NCBI RefSeq assembly: GCF_947387495.1
Contig: NZ_CANDNU010000006.1
Span: forward strand, 1-64,000
Direction: 5' to 3'
Source: Limosilactobacillus difficilis
GTDB taxonomy: Bacteria; Bacillota; Bacilli; Lactobacillales; Lactobacillaceae
DNA length: 64,000 nt
Part shown: piece after piece, positions 32,989 through 41,516 of the stretch
Layout of the letters: each line of letters begins with the position of its first letter
Position numbering within the stretch: position 1 is the stretch's first letter
Notes under the pieces: model-generated
The model's database searches: none
Seen by the model: only the letters and a program-made list of their open reading frames with translations
Told to the model about the DNA's origin: nothing
Translations under genes and position numbers: made by a program

Positions 32989-34314
32989 CTAAGCTAACGA
33001 ATCCCAACCTGGCAGTTCAACCGGCTTTTGGGTTAACAACTTCTTCAAGTCGTCATCCAGGTATTTCTGGTTGATAACAGCTTCGTAGGTGTAGTCCTTA
33101 AACCAATCTTCGGTCATCACGAAGTAGCCCTTGGCGCCGTTCTTATCACCCCAGGAATTTTCGATCTTCCAGCGGTTTGGTTCCCCATCGACCAGGTTAA
33201 CTCCGGTTAAGGTCATCGCGTGAGATACCATTCCCTGGCGGCTCTCAAGACGGTCCGCTTTGTTCATCGCAAAGTCAACACCCAGCAGTTCGCCCGCTTT
33301 AAAGAGCTGTGAATCCATGATACCGCGCTTGCGGTCCATCTGCTGAAGGACGTCGTTGCCGACCCATACTGTTTCGTTATCCTTGAGCTGCTTGATAGCG
33401 AGATCCTGCAAATAGTGGAATGGCACGTTTAAGAACTGCAACGGGATCCCATCAACGACGTTATCTTCAACCGGCATCGAATAGAGCTTGTTCATCTCGT
33501 GATCCGGAGCATTCGTGATCAATACATAGTCGCGAAGATCGACATCAAAGTATTGGTGGTAGAAATCCAGCGGTGTTAAGTCCGCTTGCCGATGGTACTT
33601 CTTATCGTCGTCCTTGTATTCAAGGTCAAACTTCAGCGGTGGCTCGCCGAAAGCCATCACGGCTACCCGGTAAACGTCACTCATCATTTGTGAACGCAGC
33701 TTAGCTAATTGCTCCTTACTAGCATGTTTCTCATTGATCTGCCGTCGCAGTTCAAGAGCATCCTTCTTCATTAGATCATGCATCACCGCCGCGACATCGC
33801 TGGTGTTCTTGGTATTGTAGGTATCTGGCATGACATATTCCGGCACAACCCCGTATTTTTCAATAATACCGGCCGCGTTAGACCACTGACCACCATCATC
33901 TAGCGCTGTGGAAACGAGAAAATCGACGGTCCGGTCGTGGAAAGGCTTGTCTGCAGTGGCGATCACCTTTTGCAAGAACATATTGGCCCGTTCAATCCGA
34001 TCCCAGAAGAAAAGGTAGTTTTGCGATAATTCAAAGTCATTGAGCTTATATTTCAAAGCAAAATGGTGTCGCAAGGTGTTCAGGGCGGCAAAGGACCAGC
34101 AACGTCCACTCTGCCGTTGGTTGGTCACCGCACCGGTCTTTACTTCAACGTTGAAGACCCGGTGATCATGCGTGCTGATTGCGGGATTTTCACTACTAGC
34201 CTTGATACCATTCTTCATCACGGCCCGGGCAATTACCGCTGATGTTTCACGTGAAACAAAGTCATCATGAAAGTTCTTGATCTCCTGCTGAGAGAGTGCT
34301 GAATATTTTGTCAA
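32989..34314 (-). CDS. pepC: Aminopeptidase C (bleomycin hydrolase family)
   Basis: A 441-residue cytoplasmic cysteine peptidase of family C1B that removes N-terminal residues from peptides. The catalytic residues are Cys in QSGRCWSFAALN (about residue 72), His in MVSHAMTLTG (about 366) and Asn in IENSWGDKNG (about 388). The C-terminal end projects into the active site of the hexamer in known structures and ends here as WDSLA. Codons for VSRETS near residue 21-26 form a perfect parS site. It is upstream of the D-Asp ligase/asnH pair on the same strand. Confidence 0.93.
   Translation of the reverse strand: MTKYSALSQQEIKNFHDDFVSRETSAVIARAVMKNGIKASSENPAISTHDHRVFNVEVKTGAVTNQRQSGRCWSFAALNTLRHHFALKYKLNDFELSQNYLFFWDRIERANMFLQKVIATADKPFHDRTVDFLVSTALDDGGQWSNAAGIIEKYGVVPEYVMPDTYNTKNTSDVAAVMHDLMKKDALELRRQINEKHASKEQLAKLRSQMMSDVYRVAVMAFGEPPLKFDLEYKDDDKKYHRQADLTPLDFYHQYFDVDLRDYVLITNAPDHEMNKLYSMPVEDNVVDGIPLQFLNVPFHYLQDLAIKQLKDNETVWVGNDVLQQMDRKRGIMDSQLFKAGELLGVDFAMNKADRLESRQGMVSHAMTLTGVNLVDGEPNRWKIENSWGDKNGAKGYFVMTEDWFKDYTYEAVINQKYLDDDLKKLLTQKPVELPGWDSLA
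34243..34258. other. parS centromere site inside pepC
   Basis: TGTTTCACGTGAAACA is a perfect 16-bp palindrome identical to the consensus bacterial parS bound by ParB/Spo0J. It lies within the pepC coding region, 17 kb left of dnaA, in the origin-proximal zone where parS sites cluster. Confidence 0.9.
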
Positions 34315-34399
34315 AACGATCCCTTCCTTGTCTTTAAATCGATAACTTCTTAATTGTACTGCGCAAATTGATAGATCGGAAGCAAAGAACTCCTAAGTA

Positions 34400-34441
34400 A
34401 AAAGGACCCGACCACTTCTCAATTGAGAAGTCCGTCAGGCC
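34400..34441 (-). terminator. Terminator of lepB
   Basis: A long stem around CTTCTC-AATT-GAGAAG (34413-34428 region), extended by GGACC/GGGCC pairing, followed by TTTTTA on the minus strand. Confidence 0.8.
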
Positions 34442-34448
34442 CAATTAG

Positions 34449-35048
34449 TTATTTAAAGTAATGCTGCCACTGATTGTTAACGTTGTTGCGGGCAGGCTGT
34501 TTTCGATTCCAGAAGCCCACCTTAACCACTCCGGTGACTTTGTTCTGCGGCACGAAGCCCCAATAGCGGCCATCATTGGAAACGCTCCGGTGATCACCTA
34601 AGACAAAGTATTCACCTGCCGGCACCTTGGTGGCGCCGTTATGCGACAACCAGTTATTGCGCTTCGAGATGCTCTTCAGGGTCCAGTTACCAGTCCCCTG
34701 GTTCCGTTGAACCTGGCTGATATAATCCTGGTTAACCTCTTTGCCGTTGACGTACAATTTACCATTTTGTGACTTAACCGTGTCACCTGGCAGGCCAATG
34801 ACCCGCTTGACGTAATCCGTCTTCTTCGAGACTTGGGGGTCGACCCCGTTGGCGTCAAACACAATTACGTTGCCGCGATGGATCTTCTCATGTCTATAAC
34901 AAACGACCCGTTCGTTGTTCTGCAGGTTTGGTTGCATCGACGGCCCATCCACTCGCACAAAGTGGAAGAATTGGTTGATCAATAAAGCAATCAGCAGCCC
35001 GATGATAACCGGAATGACCCAACTCATAACCTCTTTAAATGCTCTCAT
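34449..35048 (-). CDS. lepB: Type I signal peptidase
   Basis: A 199-residue membrane peptidase that removes signal peptides from exported proteins. One N-terminal helix (about residues 9-28) is followed by box B with the catalytic Ser in VDGPSMQPNL (about 38) and box D with the catalytic Lys in DYVKRVIGLPGD (about 80). Box E is GDHRSVSNDGRYWGFV (about 152-167); the usual GDNR Asn is His here. It lies 70 bp downstream of murE on the same strand and may be read from the murE promoter. It ends at a strong terminator. Confidence 0.92.
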   Translation of the reverse strand: MRAFKEVMSWVIPVIIGLLIALLINQFFHFVRVDGPSMQPNLQNNERVVCYRHEKIHRGNVIVFDANGVDPQVSKKTDYVKRVIGLPGDTVKSQNGKLYVNGKEVNQDYISQVQRNQGTGNWTLKSISKRNNWLSHNGATKVPAGEYFVLGDHRSVSNDGRYWGFVPQNKVTGVVKVGFWNRKQPARNNVNNQWQHYFK

Positions 35049-35118
35049 TACTACTACTCCAATTTATTAATTTTTTACTATTTTACCATGAACCAGGAAG
35101 GGCGCAGCCGCCCCCGTC

Positions 35119-36660
35119 CTACTTTTCCAATTTCTTAATGGTCTCCGTAGCCACTGTAATGTCGCTCGGGTATGGGACGTTGGCCCCTTTGATCTTCTGG
35201 AAGTGGTCATCACCCTTGCCGGCCAGCACTACGATGTCATCAGGAGTGCTGTTAGCAATAGCGTGCTCAATTGCTTTCTGCCGGTCCATAATGTACTCGA
35301 CCTTGCCGACCCGGGAGTGGTCAATGTAGCTGTCGATCTCCTGGTCAATTTTCTTGGGGTCTTCAAAGCCGGGATCATCCGTCGTCAGAATAGCTACGTC
35401 CGCTTTCTCTTCGGACAGGGCCTTGCCAAAGCCTTCTCGCCGTGAAATTCCTTTGTCACCGGTTGCTCCCAGCAGGACGATCACCCGGCCACTAACGTGG
35501 GTTTGCTGGCGCAAGAAAGCCACCAGTCGCTTGACGCTGATGTAGTCGTGGGCGTAATCGATGTAGACTGTGCCATGGTGCTTAGTCGTCAGCATATCCA
35601 TCCGCCCCGGAATACGGGTGTGTTCCAGCGCTGCTGCGATAGCTGCCGGCTGAGCCCCAGCGATACCGCTCGTGATAATCGCTGCCGTCGCGTTGCCTTC
35701 GTTGTAATCGCCAGCAATATCGACGTGATAGTCGCCAGCAACTGCCAAGGCCTTGGCCCGTGCCGATAAAGCCTGCAAGTTGAAATGAGAGCCGTGAAGA
35801 TTTTCCCCGTCATTTTGGTAACTGAAATCTAATGGAACGTCTCCATTTTCGGTTGGCCGGCCGAAGACAAAGATCTTTTCCGGGTCCGTCGTCGACTTCG
35901 CAGCAGCATAGAAGTCTGCGAAGTGCGGGTCATCGGCATTGATGATGCAACGCCGGGAATTGACCATCAGCTGTTCCTTGCAGAACTGATAGTTAGCAAA
36001 ATTAGGATGTTCATTGCGGCCGATGTGGTCCGGGAAGATATTGAGAAAAATTCCTACGTCAAACTTCAACCCGTAAACTCGGTTCCGCAGGTAAGCCTGG
36101 GAGGAAACCTCCATCACCATATGATCCATCCCGTTATCGACGGCCCGTCGCATATCACGGAAAAGATCCAGTGATTCGGGTGTCGTCAGGGCAGATTTAA
36201 AGGTGTCCGTCGGCTTCGGTCCTAACACGGAGTTAACGGTTGACAGCAGTGCTACCTGCTTGCCTTCCTGGTTGCGCAACGCGTCGTAAGCAAAATAAGC
36301 CATCGTCGTCTTACCCTTGGTCCCGGTAATGCCGACCAGGAAGAGTTGGTCTTGGGGGAAGCCGAAAAACGCTGCTGACAAAAGTGCCATCGCCTTGTCC
36401 TCATTGTTCACGATAATTCCGGGTAGGTCACCACCAGCTGCGTCCTCCTGCGGAGCAACATAGGCTACCGCTCCTTTTTGCCGGGCACTGGCCAAGTATT
36501 CCGGCTTAGTCCGCCCTTTACAGAAAAACAGGCTGCCTGGCGTCACCCGACGAGAATCGTAGTGGACGTCACTCGCTGTAAATGATTGGTTGTGCACGAC
36601 TTTCACTAATAGATTGTGTTCGCGCAGCAACACTAGCGCTTCTTGACTGCTTAGTTGCAT
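35119..36660 (-). CDS. murE: UDP-MurNAc-tripeptide synthetase MurE, diamino-acid (probably L-Lys) adding
   Basis: A 513-residue Mur ligase adding the third residue to UDP-MurNAc-L-Ala-D-Glu. The ATP loop GITGTKGKTTMAYF (about residues 108-121), the central HxxxxP-like MVMEVSSQAY motif, and the C-terminal VLLGATGDKG are present. The specificity motif reads DDPGFEDP rather than the DNPR of meso-diaminopimelate enzymes, so it adds L-Lys or a similar diamino acid such as L-Orn. This agrees with the nearby D-Asp ligase/asnH pair for a Lys/Orn-D-Asx cross-bridge. It has its own promoter and AAAGGAG site. Confidence 0.92.
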   Translation of the reverse strand: MQLSSQEALVLLREHNLLVKVVHNQSFTASDVHYDSRRVTPGSLFFCKGRTKPEYLASARQKGAVAYVAPQEDAAGGDLPGIIVNNEDKAMALLSAAFFGFPQDQLFLVGITGTKGKTTMAYFAYDALRNQEGKQVALLSTVNSVLGPKPTDTFKSALTTPESLDLFRDMRRAVDNGMDHMVMEVSSQAYLRNRVYGLKFDVGIFLNIFPDHIGRNEHPNFANYQFCKEQLMVNSRRCIINADDPHFADFYAAAKSTTDPEKIFVFGRPTENGDVPLDFSYQNDGENLHGSHFNLQALSARAKALAVAGDYHVDIAGDYNEGNATAAIITSGIAGAQPAAIAAALEHTRIPGRMDMLTTKHHGTVYIDYAHDYISVKRLVAFLRQQTHVSGRVIVLLGATGDKGISRREGFGKALSEEKADVAILTTDDPGFEDPKKIDQEIDSYIDHSRVGKVEYIMDRQKAIEHAIANSTPDDIVVLAGKGDDHFQKIKGANVPYPSDITVATETIKKLEK

Positions 36661-36697
36661 TTTGTTATCGCTACTCCTTTAAAGTGTTACACCCTAA

Positions 36698-36726
36698 ATT
36701 ATTTCGTGAAGCTGGGGCCTTGTCAA
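36698..36726 (-). promoter_or_regulatory. Promoter of murE
   Basis: On the minus strand TTGACA (36721-36726) and AATAAT (36698-36703) are 17 nt apart, about 38 bp before the murE start. Confidence 0.65.
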
Positions 36727-36805
36727 TGATAATCATCGACTCTTCTAGCTCTTTTCAAAACTCATCCTGGCATTTTTGCTGACCAGCATCAAAGCATCAA
36801 TATCA

Positions 36806-36834
36806 TTGACATCCCCTCGCCGGCTCAATAGAAT
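36806..36834 (+). promoter_or_regulatory. Promoter of the YczE-like gene
   Basis: TTGACA (36806-36811) and TAGAAT (36829-36834) with a 17-nt spacer, 42 bp before the GTG start. Confidence 0.7.
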
Positions 36835-36875
36835 GTTGTTCTATGTTACAACTTAGAAGAAAGGAAATCTGGAAC

Positions 36876-37550
36876 GTGGAGAAACAGAATTCAACCATTA
36901 CTCGCATCAGTGCCTTGATCGTTGGCCTAGTCACCAACGCCCTCGGCAACGGCCTGACTATTTCCACCAATATGGGGGCTGCGCCATGGACCGCCGCCGA
37001 AGTTAACCTCGCTGCACTCTTCCACCTCTCCGTAGGGATGACGATGTTTATCGCCGGCGTTCTTGTAGCGATCACCAACCAACTGCTGATCCGCCAGTGG
37101 GATAAATGGCGCTTCATCGGTGAGACGATCTACATCGCCTGCTTCAGCTACTTCATCGACCTCTTCTTAGCTATTTACAAGCAATTGGGTGTTCCCCAGC
37201 TCAACATCATCTGGCGAACCGTCCTCTGCTTTGCAGGAATCTGTATCTTCTGTGCAGCAATTTCAATCTACCAGCGAGCCAACATCGTCATGCATCCCAA
37301 CGATGATACCACCAATATTTTGCGCTTTCTTTACCTCCACGGCCACGTCGCACAAGCCCAGCTCATCAACTTTCTCATTCCGATAACCGTCATCTTGCTG
37401 GTATTCATGTTCACCCGTCGCATTGATTCGGTCAACCTCGGCACTTTGATGTGCATCCTATTCAACGGTCCACTGATTGGGATCGCGGACCGGCACGTAT
37501 GGCACGGCTTGCACCATAATTTCCGAGCCAGAGCTAGTTCCAACAACTAA
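36876..37550 (+). CDS. YczE/YitT-like membrane protein
   Basis: A 224-residue protein with five predicted membrane helices and conserved YczE features: GLVTNALGNGLTISTNMGAAPW near residues 18-39 (quoted in part) and a closing FNGPLIGIADRHV. In Bacillus, YczE is needed for surfactin production by an unknown route; here the role is unknown. The GTG at 36876 is chosen since AAAGGAAAT lies 8 nt upstream; an ATG at 36843 would place that site inside the gene. A hairpin follows the stop. Confidence 0.75.
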   Translation: MEKQNSTITRISALIVGLVTNALGNGLTISTNMGAAPWTAAEVNLAALFHLSVGMTMFIAGVLVAITNQLLIRQWDKWRFIGETIYIACFSYFIDLFLAIYKQLGVPQLNIIWRTVLCFAGICIFCAAISIYQRANIVMHPNDDTTNILRFLYLHGHVAQAQLINFLIPITVILLVFMFTRRIDSVNLGTLMCILFNGPLIGIADRHVWHGLHHNFRARASSNN

Positions 37551-37557
37551 AGATAAA

Positions 37558-37597
37558 AATCATCTAGCGATACGGTATATCACCAGATGATTACTTT
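37558..37597 (+). terminator. Terminator of the YczE-like gene
   Basis: AATCATCT (37558-37565) pairs with AGATGATT (37585-37592), followed by ACTTTAAT; a weak tail. Confidence 0.55.
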
Positions 37598-37659
37598 AAT
37601 ATTCGCTGTTAACGGCCCACACTAATTCCTATTAGTTTTAGAATAACTATGAGCTACCA

Positions 37660-37702
37660 ATGCTTCGATTTCACGCAGGGAAATTGAGGCATTTTTTCTT
37701 TT
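37660..37702 (+). terminator. Second terminator with no gene in front
   Basis: ATGCTTCGATTTC (37660-37672) pairs with GAAATTGAGGCAT (37680-37692), followed by TTTTTCTTTTTC. It points rightward, between the YczE terminator and the convergent permease gene. Confidence 0.7.
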
Positions 37703-37738
37703 TCGGCGCTATCTCATTATGATAATTAAGATGTCAGA

Positions 37739-39676
37739 CTAATGATGCCCAGTGAGGGGCTGATCAACAATCTGCCGATACGTGCAGGTTGTCAGTCCAT
37801 AAATAATCAGGTAGAGCACCAACAGGCTGACCGTGACGATCACGCCAACCGTAATCATTAACGGCAGGTTGTACAAGCTTAGTTGTACCATGATTTGTCG
37901 GATGGCCGGGAAAGCAAAGCAAAGGTTGATGAGCGCTCCGATAACTGGAAGAAGAAAGACCATCAGAACTTGGCTATGGATGCTCTTAATGGTCTCTTTC
38001 TCGCTAAGGCCAACCTGTTGCATGGTAGCAAAGCGTTCCTGGTCCGCATAGCCTTCGGTAATCTGTTTAAAGTAGATCACAATCGTGGTAGTAATGGCTA
38101 AAGTGATGCTGATGAGGATCCCAATAAAGACGAGTCCACCGTAGAGACCATTGATGAGCGAAGTGATCGTTGCTTTTCCAGTAAAGTTGCTGGTAGTAAG
38201 TTTCAGTTGTGATTGAAGAGCAGATTCAAAGTTAATCTGCTTCTCCGTTTTCCCCTTTAGCTGATAATCAAAACAAGTAACCGTCGTCGTTGGCAGTCCC
38301 GCAGGTAAGTGGTTGACGACGTAGAACGTTGGCGTATAAATGCTGTGGTCCAAGTTGAAATACAGCGGATAGTTGGCTAACTTTTTAGCATGATACTGCT
38401 GGTTGTTAATCCTAACCCGGCCATAATGCCCTTTATTGCTTGAATAAGCCAAGGCCTGATCGTTGTTGAGGTGGACATGGTTGTTAGTAATCCGGTTATA
38501 TTCCTTGGTGGTCAAGAGGATAACCGAGCTACTCGTTTGACTATTCATTTTCAAGATATTGCCTTGATTGATAAAACGATCGCCTTGCCAGTACCCGTAG
38601 CGAGGTGCCGTCATGGTGTAGATTAAGCGGTGGCTAATAGTTGCCTGGTGATCTTTAGCAGTCTGCTCAATCGTTGACCATTGCTGAGAATTCAGCCGTT
38701 GGCCAGACATCACCACATCCTGTGGGGCATATGAGCGGATGGTATTATTAATCCCCGCATAGAGGGTAATTGAGGTAAAGAGGATCACTAAAATGGAACT
38801 GCAGAGCAGGCAGATAGTGGCAAGGCTGGCCCCGTTTTGTTCCATCCGTTGTCGCATTCCTGACACAGCGATAAAGTGGCGGGGCTGGTAGTAGTAACCC
38901 TTATTCTTTTGAAGGAGCTGGAGAAAGACGATACTGCCGATGATAAAGAAAAGGTAGGTCCCGATAGTCAACAAAAGGACTGCCAAGAAAAAGTGGGTAA
39001 TGGCTGAAACCCGTGGCTTGATGGTTAAGGCAATCCAATAAGCGGCAACAAGGAGGATAAGGCCAAGGAGACCCGCAAGACCATAAATAATTCCGTGGTG
39101 TTTAACCGTGGTTCCCACGGGCTTCCAGAGCTGGCTAGGGCTCAGTCGGTGAAGCTTCAATAAGTCAACGAAAAGAATGAGGACAAAAAGCAGTAGCATC
39201 AGCAAAGCCGTTTGTCCAAGTGCTGCCGGAACAATCCACGGTTGCGTCAGGTGACTTATTTTTAGCAGGTAGCCTAACCCCAGGAAAGCTAATTTTTCAA
39301 AGGTAACCCCGATCGTCAGACCAGCGACGAGGCTACTTGCTAGCAAGTAACTTTTTTCAATGACGACCAGCAGTTGAAGATTGCGTCGGGTCATACCAAG
39401 CATCGAATAAAGGCCCATCTCTTGACGACGTTCCCGCCAAAGAAATCGGTTGACGTAGATCAAGAAAGCAACGGTGATCAGGAAGATGAAACAAAAGCCC
39501 AGGGCCAGCAACGCACTAGTAGCTGTGCCAGTATTTAATTTTTTCAGGCTAGCATTTCTCCCAATAGCTAAAAAGATGTAGTTAATGGCCACCAGCATCG
39601 TGGTAGCGACTAAGTAGGGAAAGTAACTGCGCTGGTTCCGTTTAAAACTGGAATTAACAAGTTTAATAAAGAGCAT
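37739..39676 (-). CDS. BceB-type ABC transporter permease
   Basis: A 645-residue permease with ten predicted helices in a 1+3+3+3-like arrangement, FtsX motifs (WRERRQEMGLYSMLGMTRRNL, about residues 80-100, quoted in part) and a large exterior domain (about 310-510) between helices 7 and 8. This is the BceB layout for sensing and resisting wall-active peptides such as bacitracin. The gene starts 2 bp after the ATPase gene. Sequence appears intact even though the cognate two-component genes are broken. Confidence 0.88.
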   Translation of the reverse strand: MLFIKLVNSSFKRNQRSYFPYLVATTMLVAINYIFLAIGRNASLKKLNTGTATSALLALGFCFIFLITVAFLIYVNRFLWRERRQEMGLYSMLGMTRRNLQLLVVIEKSYLLASSLVAGLTIGVTFEKLAFLGLGYLLKISHLTQPWIVPAALGQTALLMLLLFVLILFVDLLKLHRLSPSQLWKPVGTTVKHHGIIYGLAGLLGLILLVAAYWIALTIKPRVSAITHFFLAVLLLTIGTYLFFIIGSIVFLQLLQKNKGYYYQPRHFIAVSGMRQRMEQNGASLATICLLCSSILVILFTSITLYAGINNTIRSYAPQDVVMSGQRLNSQQWSTIEQTAKDHQATISHRLIYTMTAPRYGYWQGDRFINQGNILKMNSQTSSSVILLTTKEYNRITNNHVHLNNDQALAYSSNKGHYGRVRINNQQYHAKKLANYPLYFNLDHSIYTPTFYVVNHLPAGLPTTTVTCFDYQLKGKTEKQINFESALQSQLKLTTSNFTGKATITSLINGLYGGLVFIGILISITLAITTTIVIYFKQITEGYADQERFATMQQVGLSEKETIKSIHSQVLMVFLLPVIGALINLCFAFPAIRQIMVQLSLYNLPLMITVGVIVTVSLLVLYLIIYGLTTCTYRQIVDQPLTGHH

Positions 39677-39678
39677 TA

Positions 39679-40434
39679 CTATTCACCCCCATTCGTAAGG
39701 GTCATCATGGTTTGGCTGATTTCTTCCTGGTACTTCTTAAAGGGGTTGTCGCCGCGGAAAAGTTCATGATAGATTCGCCCGTCCTTAATGAAGAGGGTTC
39801 GCTTGGCCCGACTGGCTGCCGCAGCACTGTGGGTAACCATGATAATTGTCTGGCCGTTTTCATTGACGCTGGCGAAAAGATCAAGGATTTCATTGCTGGT
39901 ATTGGAATCAAGGGCCCCGGTTGGTTCATCAGCCAATAGCAAGTCCGGATGCGTGATCAATGCGCGGGCAATCGCGATTCGCTGTTGCTGGCCTCCGGAG
40001 ATCTCGGCTGGGTAACGGTCGAGAATGTTTTCAATTCCAAGGGATGAAGCTAATGGCTGGAGCCGTTTTTCCATTTTGGAAACTGCCGTCTTGGAAAGAA
40101 CCAATGGCAGATAAATGTTATCACGATTAGAGAGACTGTTTAACAGATTGAAGTGCTGAAAGATAAAACCGAGATGTTCGCGACGATACTTCGCTGCCTG
40201 GTCAACCGTCAGGGCGCTGAGGTTTTGACCATTAAGTTTGATCTCACCCGCACTGGCTTTTTCGAGGGTCGCGATGATATTCAAGAGGGTGCTCTTTCCG
40301 GCACCTGATTCACCCATGATAGCAATGTATTCACCAGGATCGACATCGAAGCTGATGTCCTTTAAAGCCCTCACCGGGTGAGCAGAATGGGGATGGTAAG
40401 TTCGCTTGAGGTGGCTGAGATGTAAGAGATTCAT
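39679..40434 (-). CDS. BceA-type ABC transporter ATPase
   Basis: A 251-residue ATPase: Walker A GESGAGKSTLLN (about residues 40-51), signature ISGGQQQRIAIARAL (about 146-160), Walker B LLLADEPTGALDSNT (about 167-181). It is of the MacB/LolD-like class that pairs with FtsX-type permeases; BceB follows directly. Its own promoter (TATAAT at 40468-40473, minus) lies after the kinase terminator, with a BceR-type box upstream. Expected role is resistance to cell-wall antimicrobial peptides. Confidence 0.9.
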   Translation of the reverse strand: MNLLHLSHLKRTYHPHSAHPVRALKDISFDVDPGEYIAIMGESGAGKSTLLNIIATLEKASAGEIKLNGQNLSALTVDQAAKYRREHLGFIFQHFNLLNSLSNRDNIYLPLVLSKTAVSKMEKRLQPLASSLGIENILDRYPAEISGGQQQRIAIARALITHPDLLLADEPTGALDSNTSNEILDLFASVNENGQTIIMVTHSAAAASRAKRTLFIKDGRIYHELFRGDNPFKKYQEEISQTMMTLTNGGE

Positions 40435-40473
40435 TTTTTTCGTTCCCTTCGTTTATTGATTAACTAAATTATA

Positions 40474-40519
40474 AAAAGGTTCCCCGCCCATTCCTACTTA
40501 CAGGAAGGCGGAGAACCTT
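40474..40519 (-). terminator. Terminator after the histidine kinase gene
   Basis: On the minus strand AGGTTC-CCGCC pairs with GGCGG-GAACCT, followed by TTTTTAT. The bceA promoter -10 overlaps the T tail. Confidence 0.75.
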
Positions 40520-40531
40520 ACAATTTTGTAA
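40518..40531. promoter_or_regulatory. BceR-type operator upstream of bceA
   Basis: TTACA-ATTT-TGTAA is a perfect inverted repeat matching the TNACA-N4-TGTAA box described for BceR-like regulators. It lies about 45 bp upstream of the bceA -10 element. Confidence 0.7.
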
Positions 40532-40542
40532 TGTTAGCTAAA

Positions 40543-41516
40543 TCATTGGCGAACATTAGTAGGCGGAAACTTGAGCATCGCAATAGTGCCGCGATCTTGC
40601 CGGGATTGAAATTGGACGTTAAAGTTTAAGCGCTGGGTCACCTGCTTAACAAGGTAGAGCCCCATCCCCGTCGATTTGGTCGTTTGGTGACCGTTGCGGC
40701 CAGAAAAGCCGTTATCGTAGATTCGCGGAAGATCACTGCTGGCAATGCCAGGACCCTGATCAATAATTTGAAGGGCATTGTCCTTCCAGCACACCTGGAT
40801 AGTCATCCCAGTTGGGGAATACTTGATAGCATTGGATAATAACTGGGAAATGCAGAAATGCAGCCATTTGCGGTCAGTAAGGACCCTGACATGCGAAAGG
40901 CCAGTCAATACTGGAATCAGTTGGCGGTTGATGAAGATAGCGGAATTGTCCTTGATAATGTGGTTAACGAGTTCTTCCAATTTGAGCCACTCGAAGTCAA
41001 AGTCATTATCACTTAATGACAGTCGTTCGTCGCTGAGCATCATGTTGAGGTGGTAATCAGCTTGGGAAACAGCAGACAAGATCGTTTGACTGGCAACCTG
41101 TGGCTGATTTTCGGCAGCTGCACGGAGACTGGTCAGGGTGTTTTTGATCTCGTGAGAATACAATTCCAGCTGCTCAAACTGCCGTTGCTGCTGGGAAGAT
41201 AATTGTTGAATTTGCTGCTGGTCATCACTATTTTGGCGCTGCTGACGGGTTAATAAGACGAACCCAACTGGAGATTGGGGGATAATCTGGTGGTCATTGT
41301 TAATTGCTTGGATCTTTTTGCTAGTAAAGTAACAGTCGACCAGTACCCAGATGATGACCAGTGGCAGACTAAAACGCAAGGTGTCAACTACTAGTGATTG
41401 GGGCAAACGGTAAAAAGTCGTGAGGGGGTAGCCAATAGTGCAAGCAAGAGCAGGTAGGCGATGATCGTTGGCCCCCACGACTTCAGCTGGTAAGCAAGAA
41501 AAGTTTTAATCTTCAT
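40543..41516 (-). pseudogene. BceS-like histidine kinase, frameshifted
   Basis: The gene should start at ATG 41516, overlapping the regulator's stop by 11 bp (MKIKTFLAYQLKSWG, then a first helix TIIAYLLLLALLA). That frame stops after about 42 codons. The rest (second helix from LPQSLVVDTLRFSLPL, H-box LYSHEIKNTLTSL, N-box ISQLLSNAIKYSP, G-boxes DQGPGIASSD and GMGLYLVKQV) continues in another frame, as if one base had been lost near the C5 or T5 runs at 41412-41428. The second part could start at a GTG (41478), but would lose helix 1. BceS kinases are short intramembrane sensors with two helices. A sequencing error in a homopolymer cannot be excluded. Confidence 0.8.
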
